Of a stretch of DNA of 64,000 nt, positions 27,974-39,100 are shown in pieces; position 1 is the stretch's first letter, and the number at the start of each line of letters is the position of its first letter. The notes beneath the pieces were generated by a model. That model had not been told where the DNA came from. It made no database searches and worked only from the letters and a program-made list of their open reading frames with translations. The DNA is from JAVBJV01 sp031555315 (GTDB lineage: Bacteria; Pseudomonadota; Alphaproteobacteria; Acetobacterales; Acetobacteraceae): NCBI GenBank assembly GCA_031555315.1, contig JAVBUO010000005.1:372001-436000 (forward strand), read 5' to 3'. The position numbers and the translations under genes are program-made.

Positions 27974-29409
27974 GCATGGCCATGTTGAACTGGACTCTTG
28001 CGCTACCGGAGCTGGTGCTGGCCTGCGCGGGGATGCTGATCCTGATGATCGGCGTGTTCATGAAACGCGATAGCGGCGGCACGCTGGCGACCATGCTGGT
28101 GCTGGGGGCGTTTTTGCTGACCGGGGCGCTGCTGCTGTCCGCGCCATCTGGAAGCGCCTTCAACGGCCTGTGGGTGAACGACGGTTTCGGCGTGTTCGTG
28201 AAGATTCTGGTGCTGGTCGCGGCGGCACTGGCGCTGGTGATCTCTCTCGATTTCAACGCCAAGGAAGATATGGACCGGTTCGAATACCCGGTTCTGATCC
28301 TTTTCAGCGTCGTCGGGATGCTGATGATGATCTCGGCGAACGACATGATGACGCTGTACCTGGGCCTTGAGCTGCAGTCGCTGGCGCTCTACGTGATCGC
28401 GGCGTTCAACCGGGATTCGGTGCGGTCCAGCGAAGCCGGGCTGAAATATTTCGTGCTCGGCGCGCTGGCGTCCGGTCTGCTGCTGTACGGAATCTCGCTG
28501 ATTTACGGGTTTGCGGGCACCACCAGCTTCACGCGCATCGCGCAGGCGATGAACCATCAGCCGCCGGTCGGTCTGGTGGTGGGGATCGTGTTCGTTGTGG
28601 CGGGGTTGTGCTTCAAGATCAGCGCGGTACCGTTCCACATGTGGACGCCGGATGTCTACGAAGGCGCACCGACGCCGGTGACGGCTTTTTTCGCCTCAGC
28701 CCCCAAGGTCGCGGCGATCGGTCTTTTCCTGCGGGTGCTGGTGGAGCCGTTCGGCCATATGGTCATGCAATGGCAGCAGTTGATCGTACTGGTGTCGATC
28801 GCGTCGATGGTGCTGGGCGCGCTGGCGGCGATCATGCAGACCAACATCAAGCGTCTGATGGCGTATTCGTCGATTGGCCATATGGGCTATGCACTGATCG
28901 GCCTTGCCACCAACAATGAGGCCGGCGTGCGCGGCGTTTTGGTGTATGTTGCGCTCTATGTCGTGATGAATGCGGGGACGTTCGCGTGTATCGCGGCCAT
29001 GCGTCGGCGCGGGCAGGCGGTGGAGCAGATTTCGGATCTGTCGGGCATTGCGCGCAGCGAACCGGGACTGGCGCTGGCGCTGACCGTTTTCATGCTGTCG
29101 ATGGCCGGTATCCCGCCGATGGCGGGCTTCTGGGGCAAGCTGTACGTGTTTCTCGCCGCCGTTCAGACGGGGATGTGGACGCTGGCGATCATCGGGGTGC
29201 TCGCCTCGGTGGTCGGGGCGTATTACTACCTGCGTGTGATCAAGGTGATGTATTTCGACGCTTCGGCCGAGGAAGGCTTTGATGCGCGCGCCCCCAGCCT
29301 GACCTTGCTGGCGGCGGGGACGGGGCTGGTGACCTGCTTCTTCTTCCTGTTTCCAGCGCCTTTGATCGCTGCGGCGGATGCAGCGGCAAAGGCACTGTTT
29401 GCAATATAA
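27970..29409 (+). CDS. nuoN: NADH-quinone oxidoreductase subunit N (proton-pumping antiporter-like)
   Basis: 479 residues, about 14 membrane helices. Motifs are TLYLGLELQSLALYVIAAFN and KISAVPFHMWTPDVYEGAPT. It closes the complex I operon. The ATG at 27970 overlaps the nuoM stop, and the end overlaps the birA frame by 32 bases. Confidence 0.97.
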   Translation: MSMAMLNWTLALPELVLACAGMLILMIGVFMKRDSGGTLATMLVLGAFLLTGALLLSAPSGSAFNGLWVNDGFGVFVKILVLVAAALALVISLDFNAKEDMDRFEYPVLILFSVVGMLMMISANDMMTLYLGLELQSLALYVIAAFNRDSVRSSEAGLKYFVLGALASGLLLYGISLIYGFAGTTSFTRIAQAMNHQPPVGLVVGIVFVVAGLCFKISAVPFHMWTPDVYEGAPTPVTAFFASAPKVAAIGLFLRVLVEPFGHMVMQWQQLIVLVSIASMVLGALAAIMQTNIKRLMAYSSIGHMGYALIGLATNNEAGVRGVLVYVALYVVMNAGTFACIAAMRRRGQAVEQISDLSGIARSEPGLALALTVFMLSMAGIPPMAGFWGKLYVFLAAVQTGMWTLAIIGVLASVVGAYYYLRVIKVMYFDASAEEGFDARAPSLTLLAAGTGLVTCFFFLFPAPLIAAADAAAKALFAI

Positions 29410-30121
29410 GCCGGTGCCGTGGCGGCTTCAGGTTCACGAGGTTCTGGACTCGACCTCGGATCTGTGTATTGCGGCAGCAAAGAACGGCGAGCCTGCGGGG
29501 CTCGCCGTTCTGGCGCGTGCCCAGACGGGCGGGCGCGGCACGCATGGGCGCCACTGGGTAAACTCTGAAGGCAATCTGTATCTGTCGTTTCTGCTGCGTC
29601 CGAGCGTTCCGGTGACGCGGCTGGGGCAATGGGGGCTGCTGGCGGCGGTGGCGCTGATCGAGGCGTTGCAGCCTTTTGTTCCGCACGGACTGACGCTGAA
29701 ATGGCCGAACGACGTGCTGCGCGACGGCGCCAAGCTGTCCGGTCTGCTGGCCGAGGCGGCGACCCGTCCGGACCATACACTCGCCTGGCTGGTGATCGGC
29801 GTCGGGGTCAACCTGCGTCATGCGCCGGACGTGCCTGGGCGGCGGATCGCCTGTATCGGGCCGGATGCGCCGCCGCCCGAGGAATTCGCGCGTCTGTATC
29901 TCGACCGGTTCAGTGCCTGGCAGGACGTGCTGGAGCGCGAGGGATTTGCGCCGGTTCGCGATTCATGGCTGAAATATGCTCACCCTTTGGGCGCGGAATT
30001 GAGTATAACAACAGGCAACGTTCAATATGTGGGGCGGTTCCGCGGGCTGTCGCCATCTGGCGCGCTGCTGCTTGATGTAGCGGATACGATCATGGAATTC
30101 GCTTCCGGGGAGATCCTCTGA
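29378..30121 (+). CDS. birA: Biotin--[acetyl-CoA-carboxylase] ligase
   Basis: 247 residues. The catalytic core has the biotinyl-AMP loop GGRGTHGRHW and the KWPNDVLRDGAKLSGLL segment. A short C-terminal SH3-like domain follows. No N-terminal helix-turn-helix is present, so it is the monofunctional ligase that attaches biotin to the carboxylase carrier protein, not the dual repressor. The ATG at 29378 lies inside nuoN. A GTG at 29414, just after the nuoN stop, would give a protein beginning VPWRLQVHEVLDSTSD and is a good alternative start. Confidence 0.92.
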   Translation: MQRQRHCLQYKPVPWRLQVHEVLDSTSDLCIAAAKNGEPAGLAVLARAQTGGRGTHGRHWVNSEGNLYLSFLLRPSVPVTRLGQWGLLAAVALIEALQPFVPHGLTLKWPNDVLRDGAKLSGLLAEAATRPDHTLAWLVIGVGVNLRHAPDVPGRRIACIGPDAPPPEEFARLYLDRFSAWQDVLEREGFAPVRDSWLKYAHPLGAELSITTGNVQYVGRFRGLSPSGALLLDVADTIMEFASGEIL

Positions 30122-30930
30122 TGCTGTTGGTGGTCGATGCAGGTAACACCAATATCGTTTTCGCTGTTCACGACGGGAAAGAGTGGCGCGGCATCTGGCG
30201 GATCGCCACGAACGATCAGCGCACGTCGGATGAATATGCGGTCTGGCTGGTGATGCTGCTGCAGCACGCCGGACTGAAGCAGAGCGATATCGATCGTGCG
30301 GTGATCGGCACCGTCGTGCCGGCGGCGCTGTACCATCTGCGTCGCCTGTGCCGCGACTGGTTCGAGGTCGAGCCGTTGATTGCGCGTTCGGTGCTGCATT
30401 GGGGGTTCGACATCCGTGTCGACAACCCGCCCGAGGTCGGCGCCGACCGTCTGCTGAATGCGCTGGCGGCGCACAGAATTTACGGCGGACCGTTGATCGT
30501 CATTGATTTCGGCACAGCGACCACATTCGATCTCGTCGAGCGCGACGGCGCGTATCTGGGGGGGGTGATCGCCCCTGGGGTCAATCTTTCGATCGAGGCT
30601 TTGCACAAGGCAGCGGCGCGGCTGCCGCGGATCGGCATCGGCCGGCCGCAGGCCGTGGTCGGGCGTTCGACCGTACCGGCGATGCAGTCGGGGGTTTTCT
30701 GGGGGTATGTCGGGCTGGTGGAAGGGCTGGTGAACCGGATACGCGGTGAATACGGCAAGCCGCTGAAAGTCGTGGCGACCGGCGGGTTGGCCGCGCTGTT
30801 CAGCGAAGGCACGATCACCATTGACCACGTCGATCCGGACATTACCCTTGAAGGGTTACGCATACTGGCCGGGCTTAATCCGGCGCCCGTTTTGTCGCGC
30901 GATCGCGCACGACTGATTGACAGGGATTGA
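30121..30930 (+). CDS. coaX: Type III pantothenate kinase
   Basis: 269 residues of the ASKHA-fold CoaX family, which makes 4-phosphopantothenate in the first committed step of coenzyme A synthesis. Visible are the phosphate loop VVDAGNTNIVFAVHDG, the substrate segment NPPEVGADRLLNALAAH and the second phosphate loop IDFGTATTFDLV. It shares a base with the birA stop and overlaps rnj by four bases. Confidence 0.96.
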   Translation: MLLVVDAGNTNIVFAVHDGKEWRGIWRIATNDQRTSDEYAVWLVMLLQHAGLKQSDIDRAVIGTVVPAALYHLRRLCRDWFEVEPLIARSVLHWGFDIRVDNPPEVGADRLLNALAAHRIYGGPLIVIDFGTATTFDLVERDGAYLGGVIAPGVNLSIEALHKAAARLPRIGIGRPQAVVGRSTVPAMQSGVFWGYVGLVEGLVNRIRGEYGKPLKVVATGGLAALFSEGTITIDHVDPDITLEGLRILAGLNPAPVLSRDRARLIDRD

Positions 30931-32576
30931 TGAACGACGCGACTGGCGATCTTGCGTTTCTGCCGCTTGGCGGAACCGGCGAGATCGGGATGAACCTGAA
31001 TCTATATCGCTGCGGCGGCGCGTGGCTGGCGGTTGATTGCGGCATCGGCTTCGGCGGGGCGGAACTGCCCGAAGTGGAAATCATGATGCCGGATCCGGGG
31101 TTTATCGCCGACCGGCGCGACCGGTTGAAGGCGCTGGTCATCACCCATGCGCACGAGGATCATATCGGGGCGGTCGCCCATCTGTGGCGGCAACTGCGTT
31201 GCCCGGTTTATGCGACGCCGTTCGCGATGGCTGTGCTGCGCCGGAAGCTGTCTGAAGCGATGTTGCTGGCCGAAGTGCCGCTACATGTGATCGCACCGGG
31301 CGGGCGATTTTCCATACCGCCGTTTGAACTGCAGTTCATCCAGGCGGCGCATTCCATTCCGGAATCGCAGATGCTGGCGATCCGCACACCGCACGGCACC
31401 ATATTGCATACCGGCGACTGGAAGCTCGACCCGCAGCCATTGCTTGGTCCGCCGACCGACGAGGCTGCGTTGCAGGCGCTCGGGGACGAAGGCGTGCTGG
31501 CGATGGTCTGCGATTCGACCAATGCGCTGGTCGAGGGGACGTCGGGGTCCGAGGCCGATGTCCGGCGCAGCATGCTGCCGCTGATCCGCGACATGACGGG
31601 CCGTATCGCGGTGACCTGTTTCGCGACCAATCTGGCGCGTGTGGAGACCATCGCCAAGGCGGGTCAGGCGGCCGGGCGGCATGTGGCGATCGTCGGACGC
31701 AGCCTGCGCAACATGACGGCGGCGGCGCGTGATTGCGGTTATCTGAAAGATGTGCCCGAATTTCTCGACGAGGAAGACGCCAATTCGGTCCCCGATGAAA
31801 ATCTGCTGCTGATCTGTACCGGCAGTCAGGGCGAACCACGTTCGGCACTGGCGCGCATTGCGTCGGACTCGCACCCGCATATCGCGCTGGGCGAGGGCGA
31901 TACGGTGATCTTTTCGTCGCGGGTCATTCCGGGCAACGAACGCGTGATCGGCAAGGTGCAGGACAACCTGACGCGCCGTGGCGTGCGGGTGATGACCGAT
32001 GCCGATCATATGGTGCACGTCTCGGGCCATCCGGCGCGTGATGAGTTGCGCCACCTGTACCGGCTGGTGCGGCCGAAGGCCGTAATCCCTGTGCATGGCG
32101 AATGGCGTCACCTGTCCGAACATGCCGACCTGGCGCGCGAAATGCAGGTCACGCCACATCTGGTCGAGGACGGCGATCTTATCAGACTGGCGCCCGGGCA
32201 TATCGAGATCACCGACAGCGCACCGACCGGGCGACTGGTTCTGGATGGCAACCGGCTGTTGCAACTGGGCGGCGCGGTCCTGTCGGCGCGCAAGCGGATA
32301 CTGTTCAACGGTGTCGTGGTGGCCAGTCTGGCGGTAGACGCTGCCGGGAAAATCGTCGGTCAGCTGCGCATCACCGCGCCGGGCCTCTACGAGAGCGATG
32401 CGCCCGAGATCGCGCTGGTGACACGCGAAATCGTCGATGCGGTTGCCGATCTGCCGGCCCCCGTGCGGCGCGATGACGACGCTCTGGCCGAAATGGCACG
32501 CATCCTGCTGCGCCGGGCGCTCGGCAAACGTCTGCAGAAACGGCCGATGGTCGACGTGCATCTGTTGCGGATCTAG
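30927..32576 (+). CDS. rnj: Ribonuclease J
   Basis: 549 residues, metallo-beta-lactamase fold with beta-CASP domain. Metal motif HAHEDH is near residue 75, and HSIPESQ, HTGDWKLD, the beta-CASP SGHPARDE and the late histidine in IPVHGEWRHLSEH follow. RNase J combines 5' exonuclease and endonuclease activity in RNA maturation and decay. The protein begins MNDATGDLAFLPLGGTGEIG. The start overlaps coaX (ATGA). Confidence 0.94.
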   Translation: MMNDATGDLAFLPLGGTGEIGMNLNLYRCGGAWLAVDCGIGFGGAELPEVEIMMPDPGFIADRRDRLKALVITHAHEDHIGAVAHLWRQLRCPVYATPFAMAVLRRKLSEAMLLAEVPLHVIAPGGRFSIPPFELQFIQAAHSIPESQMLAIRTPHGTILHTGDWKLDPQPLLGPPTDEAALQALGDEGVLAMVCDSTNALVEGTSGSEADVRRSMLPLIRDMTGRIAVTCFATNLARVETIAKAGQAAGRHVAIVGRSLRNMTAAARDCGYLKDVPEFLDEEDANSVPDENLLLICTGSQGEPRSALARIASDSHPHIALGEGDTVIFSSRVIPGNERVIGKVQDNLTRRGVRVMTDADHMVHVSGHPARDELRHLYRLVRPKAVIPVHGEWRHLSEHADLAREMQVTPHLVEDGDLIRLAPGHIEITDSAPTGRLVLDGNRLLQLGGAVLSARKRILFNGVVVASLAVDAAGKIVGQLRITAPGLYESDAPEIALVTREIVDAVADLPAPVRRDDDALAEMARILLRRALGKRLQKRPMVDVHLLRI

Positions 32577-32581
32577 AGCAT

Positions 32582-32839
32582 ATGGGCTGGCTGACCGGCA
32601 TCGTTCTGTATGTGCTGATCTGGAGCCTGACCTTGTTCGTCGTGCTGCCGTTCGGCACGCGGCCCGAGGCGGATGCCGATGCGGCTTCGGGCTGGCGCGG
32701 TGCGCCACGGGCGCCGATGATGTGGCGAAAGGCGCTGGCCACCACGCTGCTGGCGGCGCTGATCTGGGCGGCGGCGTGGTATGTGATCCATTCCGACCTG
32801 CTCAGTTTCCGCAGCGGCTGGCTGGCGCTGCCCGAATGA
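32582..32839 (+). CDS. DUF1467 family small membrane protein
   Basis: 85 residues with two membrane helices (about 3-23 and 50-72) joined by an acidic and basic loop that contains the family PFGTRPE motif. The function of the family is unknown. It is common in Alphaproteobacteria, often beside rnj or proS. It begins five bases after rnj. Confidence 0.85.
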   Translation: MGWLTGIVLYVLIWSLTLFVVLPFGTRPEADADAASGWRGAPRAPMMWRKALATTLLAALIWAAAWYVIHSDLLSFRSGWLALPE

Positions 32840-32914
32840 CGCGGCCCGGGTTCCACCCCGGCCGGAATTGGTCTAGTTTCCAGCCGTTTTACCGTTCAAC
32901 CGTTGCGAGTTGTC

Positions 32915-34225
32915 ATGCGCCTGTCCCGCAGTTTCGTGCCCACCCTGAAGGAAATTCCCGCCGAGGCGCAGATCGCCTCGCACCGGCTGATGCTGCGGGC
33001 GGGACTGGTGCGCCAGACCTCGTCGGGGATTTACGCCTGGCTGCCGACGGGCTGGCGCGTGCTGCAGAACATCAGTCGCATCGTGCGCGAGGAGCAGAAC
33101 CGTGCCGGCGCGCAGGACATGCTGATGCCGACCATCCAGTCGGCGGATCTGTGGCGCAAGTCGGGCCGTTACGATGCTTACGGCCCCGAGATGCTGCGCA
33201 TCAAGGACCGCCACGACCGCGAGATGCTGTACGGGCCGACCAACGAGGAGATGATCACCGATCTGTTCCGCGAGGCGGCGCGTTCGTACCGCGACCTGCC
33301 GCAGATCCTCTATCACATCCAGTGGAAGTTCCGTGACGAGGTGCGCCCGCGTTTCGGCGTGATGCGCGGTCGCGAATTCCTGATGAAGGATGCGTATTCG
33401 TTCGACCTAAACTACGAGGGCGCGGTGCGGTCGTATCGGTCGATGATGCTCGCCTATCTGCGCACCTTCCAGCGTCTGGGCGTGAAGGCGATTCCGATGG
33501 TGGCCGACACGGGGCCGATCGGCGGCAACCTGTCGCACGAATTCATCGTGCTGGCGTCGACCGGCGAGAGCCAGGTGTTTTACGATGCGAAGTTCGAGGA
33601 GATCGACTGGACATCGAACGACTTTTCGTATTCGGACGATGATCTGGAACGCCTGTGGTCGCTGATGACCGACAGCTACGCGGCAACCGACGAAAAACAC
33701 GACGAAACCGCCTGGGCGAAGGTGCCCGAGGCGCGCAAGCGTGAAGGCCGCGGGATCGAGGTGGGGCATATTTTCTACTTTGGCACCAAGTATTCCGAGC
33801 CGATGGGCATGACGGTCGCCGGCACCGACGGCAAGCCGGCGCCGGTTGAAATGGGATCTTACGGGATCGGCGTGTCGCGTCTGGTTGGCGCGGTCATCGA
33901 GGCCAGTCACGACGAGGCAGGTATCATCTGGCCGGAAGGCGTCGCGCCGTTCAAGGCCGCGCTGCTCAACCTGAAACAGGGCGATGCGGTTTGCGACAAG
34001 ATGTGTGAAGAGATCTACGCACGCGGCGCAGGCGAGGTGATGTACGACGACCGCACCGAACGCGCCGGCGTGAAGTTTGCCGATGCGGACCTGATGGGCC
34101 ATCCGTGGCATATCATTGTCGGCCCGCGCGGGGCTGCGGCGGGCAAGGTGGAGCTCAAGCGGCGTGCGACCGGCGAACGGCACGAGGTGTCGGTCGAAGA
34201 CGCGCTGAAGATGATCGGGCTCTGA
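32915..34225 (+). CDS. proS: Prolyl-tRNA synthetase (short alphaproteobacterial type)
   Basis: 436 residues, a class II synthetase. Motif 2 lies in the RDEVRPRFGVMRGREFLMKD region, and the class II core GPTNEEMITDLFRE is near residue 108. The bacterial editing insertion of longer ProRS enzymes is absent: the chain goes from LSHEFIVLA directly to a short linker. The C-terminal anticodon-binding domain includes DDRTERAGVKFADADLMG. The ATG at 32915 is chosen because MRLSRSFVPTLKEIP is the family start. Confidence 0.96.
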   Translation: MRLSRSFVPTLKEIPAEAQIASHRLMLRAGLVRQTSSGIYAWLPTGWRVLQNISRIVREEQNRAGAQDMLMPTIQSADLWRKSGRYDAYGPEMLRIKDRHDREMLYGPTNEEMITDLFREAARSYRDLPQILYHIQWKFRDEVRPRFGVMRGREFLMKDAYSFDLNYEGAVRSYRSMMLAYLRTFQRLGVKAIPMVADTGPIGGNLSHEFIVLASTGESQVFYDAKFEEIDWTSNDFSYSDDDLERLWSLMTDSYAATDEKHDETAWAKVPEARKREGRGIEVGHIFYFGTKYSEPMGMTVAGTDGKPAPVEMGSYGIGVSRLVGAVIEASHDEAGIIWPEGVAPFKAALLNLKQGDAVCDKMCEEIYARGAGEVMYDDRTERAGVKFADADLMGHPWHIIVGPRGAAAGKVELKRRATGERHEVSVEDALKMIGL

Positions 34226-34226
34226 G

Positions 34227-35477
34227 ATGTTCGGCGCATTCGAGCGCGCGATTGCCGGGCGTTACCTGCGGGCGCGCCGCTCGGAACGTTATGTGTCGAT
34301 CATCGCGGTGTTCTCGCTGGTCGGTATCGCGTTGGGGGTGTTCGCGCTGATCGCCTCGATGAGCGTGATGAACGGGTTCCGGCACGACCTTCTGGAACGG
34401 GTTCTGGGGCTGAACGGTCACCTGTCGGTGCTAGGGCAGGGCCAGAGTCTGACGGATTATGCTGCGATCACCGCGCGGATACGCCAGGTGCCCGGGGTGA
34501 CCTCGGCCATGCCGATCATCGAACGCCAAGCGCTGTTCACATCGGCGCGCGGCGGCGCGGCGGGCGGGATGGTGCGCGGGGTGCGCCCTGAAGATATCCG
34601 GCACTACGATGCCGTTGCCAACAATCTGGTGGCCGGGTCGCTGGGCGATTTTCAGGGCGACGGGGTGATCGCGATTGGTATTCGCCTGGCTGAGGACTTC
34701 GGGTTGGCCATCGGCGATACACTGTCGGTGGTATCGCCGCAGGGGCAGGCGACGGTGGTCGGGACCATTCCGCGGATCCGCGCGTTCCGGGTCGTGGCGA
34801 TTTTCCAGATGGGGATGGCGCAGTACGACCGCTCGTATGTGTTCATTCCGCTGCAGGCCGCACAGGCGTTCTACAATCTGGGTGATGCCGTGACCCAGAT
34901 CTCGGTGATGACCAGCACACCCGAGAACGTGCGTGCCACAGGTTACGGGATTCATGCCGCGCTGGAGGGTTTTCCGGTACGGCTGCTGGACTGGCAGGCG
35001 CAGAACAGCGCCTTCGCGCAGACCATCAACGTGCAGCGCAACGTGCTGTTCATTCTGCTGATGCTGATCATCATCGTGGCGGCGTTCAACGTGATCTCGT
35101 CGATGATCATGCTGGTCAAAGACAAAACCCGCGATATCGCGGTGCTGCGCACAGTGGGCGCGACGCAGGGGGCGATCATGCGGATTTTCCTGATGATCGG
35201 CTCGTCGGTCGGTATCGCCGGCACGATCATCGGCACCATTCTGGGCATTCTGTTCGGCATCTACATCGAACAGATCCGCGCGGCGGTGGAATGGGTGACG
35301 GGCACCAATGTGTTCAATCCGGAAGTCTATTTCCTGACGCGCATGCCGGTGCGGATGGAATGGCAAGAGGTCGTCGTCGTGACCGTCACGGCTTTGGTGA
35401 TCTGTCTGCTGGCGACGATCCAGCCCGCCTGGCGTGCGGCGAAGACCGACCCGGTGGAGGCGCTGCGCAATGAGTGA
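34227..35477 (+). CDS. lolC: Lipoprotein-releasing system permease LolC/LolE type
   Basis: 416 residues. The N-terminal YLRARRSERYVSIIAVFSLVG leads into a first membrane helix with MSVMNGFR. A periplasmic domain of about 220 residues and three C-terminal helices with an FtsX fold follow (LMLIIIVAAFNVISSMIMLV). It partners LolD, encoded next, to extract lipoproteins from the inner membrane for LolA. No separate lolE follows, so the permease probably acts as a homodimer. Confidence 0.94.
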   Translation: MFGAFERAIAGRYLRARRSERYVSIIAVFSLVGIALGVFALIASMSVMNGFRHDLLERVLGLNGHLSVLGQGQSLTDYAAITARIRQVPGVTSAMPIIERQALFTSARGGAAGGMVRGVRPEDIRHYDAVANNLVAGSLGDFQGDGVIAIGIRLAEDFGLAIGDTLSVVSPQGQATVVGTIPRIRAFRVVAIFQMGMAQYDRSYVFIPLQAAQAFYNLGDAVTQISVMTSTPENVRATGYGIHAALEGFPVRLLDWQAQNSAFAQTINVQRNVLFILLMLIIIVAAFNVISSMIMLVKDKTRDIAVLRTVGATQGAIMRIFLMIGSSVGIAGTIIGTILGILFGIYIEQIRAAVEWVTGTNVFNPEVYFLTRMPVRMEWQEVVVVTVTALVICLLATIQPAWRAAKTDPVEALRNE

Positions 35478-36162
35478 CGCACGGCATGATATTCCGCTGC
35501 AACTGAAGGCGGTGGAACGGATCTACCGCACCGAAGCGGGCGAACTGCCGGTGCTGCGTGGCGCCGACCTGACCTTGCGGGCGGGCGAGATCGTGGCGCT
35601 GGTGGCACCTTCGGGCACCGGCAAGTCCACGCTGCTGCACGTGGCCGGATTGCTCGAGCGCCCCGATGCGGGCGAGGTGATCGTCGCGGGCCGGGCGGCG
35701 GGAACGCTGGCGGATTCCGAACGCACTGCGATCCGGCGCAGTTTCGTCGGTTTCGTGTACCAGTTTCATCATCTGCTGCGCGAATTCACCGCGGCCGAAA
35801 ACGTGATGCTGCCGCAACTGGCCGCCGATGTGCCGCGCCGGGACGCGATGGCGCGTGCCGAGGAACTGCTGCGGAATTTCGGTCTGGGCGAACGGTTCAC
35901 GCATCTGCCGGGAAAACTATCGGGCGGCGAACAGCAGCGTGTGGCGATCGCGCGTGCGCTGGCCAACCGGCCCTCGGTATTGCTGGCCGACGAGCCGACC
36001 GGGAATCTCGATGCGGGAACCTCGGGCGTGGTGTTCCGCGAACTGCTGTCCATTGTGCGCAACCAGGGGGTGGCGGCACTGATCGCCACGCACAACCCGG
36101 ATCTTGCCGCGCAGATGGACCGTGTGGTCACGTTGCGGGACGGACGTATCGTTCCCGCCTGA
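35470..36162 (+). CDS. lolD: Lipoprotein-releasing system ATP-binding protein LolD
   Basis: 230 residues, an ABC ATPase of the MacB/LolD group. Walker A is APSGTGKSTLLH, the signature LSGGEQQRVAIARAL, Walker B VLLADEPTGNLD, and the family extension TLADSERTAIRR follows the Q-loop region. The ATG at 35470 overlaps lolC by eight bases. Confidence 0.96.
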   Translation: MSDARHDIPLQLKAVERIYRTEAGELPVLRGADLTLRAGEIVALVAPSGTGKSTLLHVAGLLERPDAGEVIVAGRAAGTLADSERTAIRRSFVGFVYQFHHLLREFTAAENVMLPQLAADVPRRDAMARAEELLRNFGLGERFTHLPGKLSGGEQQRVAIARALANRPSVLLADEPTGNLDAGTSGVVFRELLSIVRNQGVAALIATHNPDLAAQMDRVVTLRDGRIVPA

Positions 36163-36176
36163 ACGGAAGGGCCGGC

Positions 36177-39100
36177 ATGGCGCATCAGAGCTTCGTTCAC
36201 CTGCACGTGCATTCGGCCTATTCGCTGTCGGAAGGCGCGATCAAGGCCGACAAGCTGGCCGGGCTGGCGCGCGATGGCGGCATGCCCGCGGTGGCGCTGA
36301 CCGATACCGGCAACATGTTCGGTGCGCTGGAATTCGGTGCGTCGTGCCTGAAGTCCGGCATTCAGCCGATCATCGGCTGTCAGCTTGGACTGGCGCGTGC
36401 AGACAAGCGCGATCTGCCACCGGACCCGATCGTCGCACTGGCGCAGAACGATGCCGGGATTGCCAACCTGCAGAAACTCTCCTCACATTCCTATCTGCAT
36501 GGCGCACCGGATCTGGACGTGCTGCGGGGGCATGCCGACGGTGTGATCCTGCTGACCGGCGGGACACTCGGCCCCATTGCCCGGCTGCTGGCCGAAGGGC
36601 AGCGCAGCGCGGCCGAGGAATTGCTGGCGGCGCTACAGGAAGGCTTCGGCGACCGGCTGATGATGGAGCTGCATCGCCACGGTCTGCCGATCGAAACGGC
36701 GATCGAACCGGGGTTGATCGCACTGGCCGATGCGGCGGGCGTACCGCTGGTGGCGGCAAACGATTGTTACTTCGCGAAACCGGCGATGCATCAGGCGCAC
36801 GATGCGTTGCTGTGTATCGCCGAAGGCCGGTTGCTGTCCGAAGCCAATCGCCGCCGCGTGACGCCTGAACACTGGTTCAAGCCCGCCGTCGAAATGCGCC
36901 GTATTTTCGCCGACCTGCCGGAAGCATGTGACAACACCGTCGCCATTGCGCAGCGCTGCGGCGCCATGGCGGAGACGCGCAAACCGCTGCTGCCGCTCTG
37001 CCCGAAAGTGCAGCCCGGCATGACCGAGGCCGAGACGGTGCGCGATATGGCGTTCCGCGGCCTGAAAGACCGGATGGACGCCGCCGGTAAAACGGCCGAG
37101 GAACGCAAAACCTATGAGGACCGTCTCGATTACGAACTCGGCGTGATCGAGAAGATGGGTTTTCCCGGCTATTTCCTGATCGTTGCCGACTTCATTCAGT
37201 GGGCGAAGGCGCATGATATTCCCGTGGGGCCGGGGCGCGGTTCGGGGGCGGGTTCGGTCGCGGCCTGGGCGCTGGCGATCACCGATCTGGACCCGATGCG
37301 CTTCGGGCTGCTGTTCGAACGCTTCCTGAATCCTGAGCGCGTCTCGATGCCTGACTTCGATATCGATTTCTGTCAGGACCGGCGCGACGAGGTGATTACC
37401 TATGTCCGCAACGAGTACGGCGGCGATCGCGTGGCGCAGATCATTACCTTCGGTAAGCTGCAGGCACGCGCCGCGGTGCGCGATGTGGGCCGCGTGCTGG
37501 GGATGTCGTTCGGGCACGTGAACAAGGTGGCCGAGCTGATCCCCAACAATCCGGCCAAACCCGTTACCCTGCAGCAGGCGGTCGATGGTGAGCCGCGCCT
37601 GCAGGCGCTGCGCGACGAGGACGAGCAGATCAAACGTCTGCTCGAGATCGCGCTGCAGCTCGAAGGTCTGTATCGCCATGCCTCGACTCACGCCGCCGGC
37701 GTGGTGATCGGCGATCGGCCTCTGGACGAACTGATCCCGCTGTATCGCGACCCCAAGTCCGACATGCTGGTCACCCAGTACAACATGAAATGGGTCGAAC
37801 AGGCGGGGTTGGTAAAGTTCGACTTCCTCGGCCTGACGACGCTGACGATCCTCAAGCGCGCGCTCGCCATTCTGGCGGCGCAAGGTGTCGAGGTGGATCT
37901 TGCGCATCTGCCGCTGGACGACAAACGCACCTACGACATGCTGAGCGGCGGCGACACCGGCGGCGTGTTTCAGTTCGAAAGTGCGGGCATGCGCGACGTT
38001 CTGCGCCAGATGCGCCCCGACCGGTTCGAGGATCTGATCGCCGCCGTGGCGCTCTACCGCCCCGGCCCGATGGCGAACATCCCCGCCTACTGTCAGCGCA
38101 AACACGGCGAGGCGTGGGAACCGCCGCACGAAAGCATCGGCGATATTCTGGGCGAGACCTACGGCATCATGGTCTACCAGGAACAGGTGATGCAGATCTC
38201 GCAGCGTATGGCGGGTTATTCGCTGGGCGGCGCCGACATGCTGCGCCGCGCGATGGGCAAGAAGATCCGCGCGGAGATGGAGGTCCAGCGCAAGATCTTC
38301 ACCGAAGGCGCGATCGCCAAAGGGATCGACGGGACGAAGGCCGGTGAAGTTTTCGACCTGATGGAAAAATTCGCCGACTACGGCTTCAACAAGTCACACG
38401 CGGCGGCGTATGCGCTGGTCGCGTATCACACCGCGTGGATGAAGGCGAACCACCCGGTGGCGTTCATTGCCGCGTGCATGAGTCTGGCGATCAACAACAC
38501 CGACAAGCTGGCCGCGTACCGCCAGGAAGCGAGCCATCTGAAGATCAAGGTGCTGCCGCCCGACATCAACCGTTCCGGCGCGGATTTCACGGTCGAGCGT
38601 GATGGCGGCGAATGGGCGATCCGCTATGCGCTCGCTGCGGTAAAAAAGGTCGGCGCGGCGGCGATGGAGGCGGTGGTCGAGGCGCGTGGCGATAAACCGT
38701 TTGCCGACATCGCCGATTTTGCGGCGCGCGTCGATCCGAAGCAACTGAACAAGATGCAGCTCGAAAACCTGATCCGCGCCGGTGCGTTCGATACGCTGGA
38801 CAAAAACCGCGGCAGGCTGTTTGCGGGTGCCGAGCTGATCCTGCGTCGCGCCCAGGCCTCGGCCGAGGAAAAGAGCTCGGGCCAGAGCGGCCTGTTCGGC
38901 GAGGCGGGGAGACCGGAACCGCTGAAACTGCCTGATGGCGCCGACTGGATGCCAATGGAGGCGCTGGGGTTCGAGGCCGATGCGGTCGGGTTCCATCTGA
39001 CCGCGCACCCGCTGGATGCCTATGCCACGGTGCTGCGCCGGCTCGGCGTGGTGCCGTCGAACCGCATGGCGGCGATCGGCAACGGACGCGTGAAGCTGGC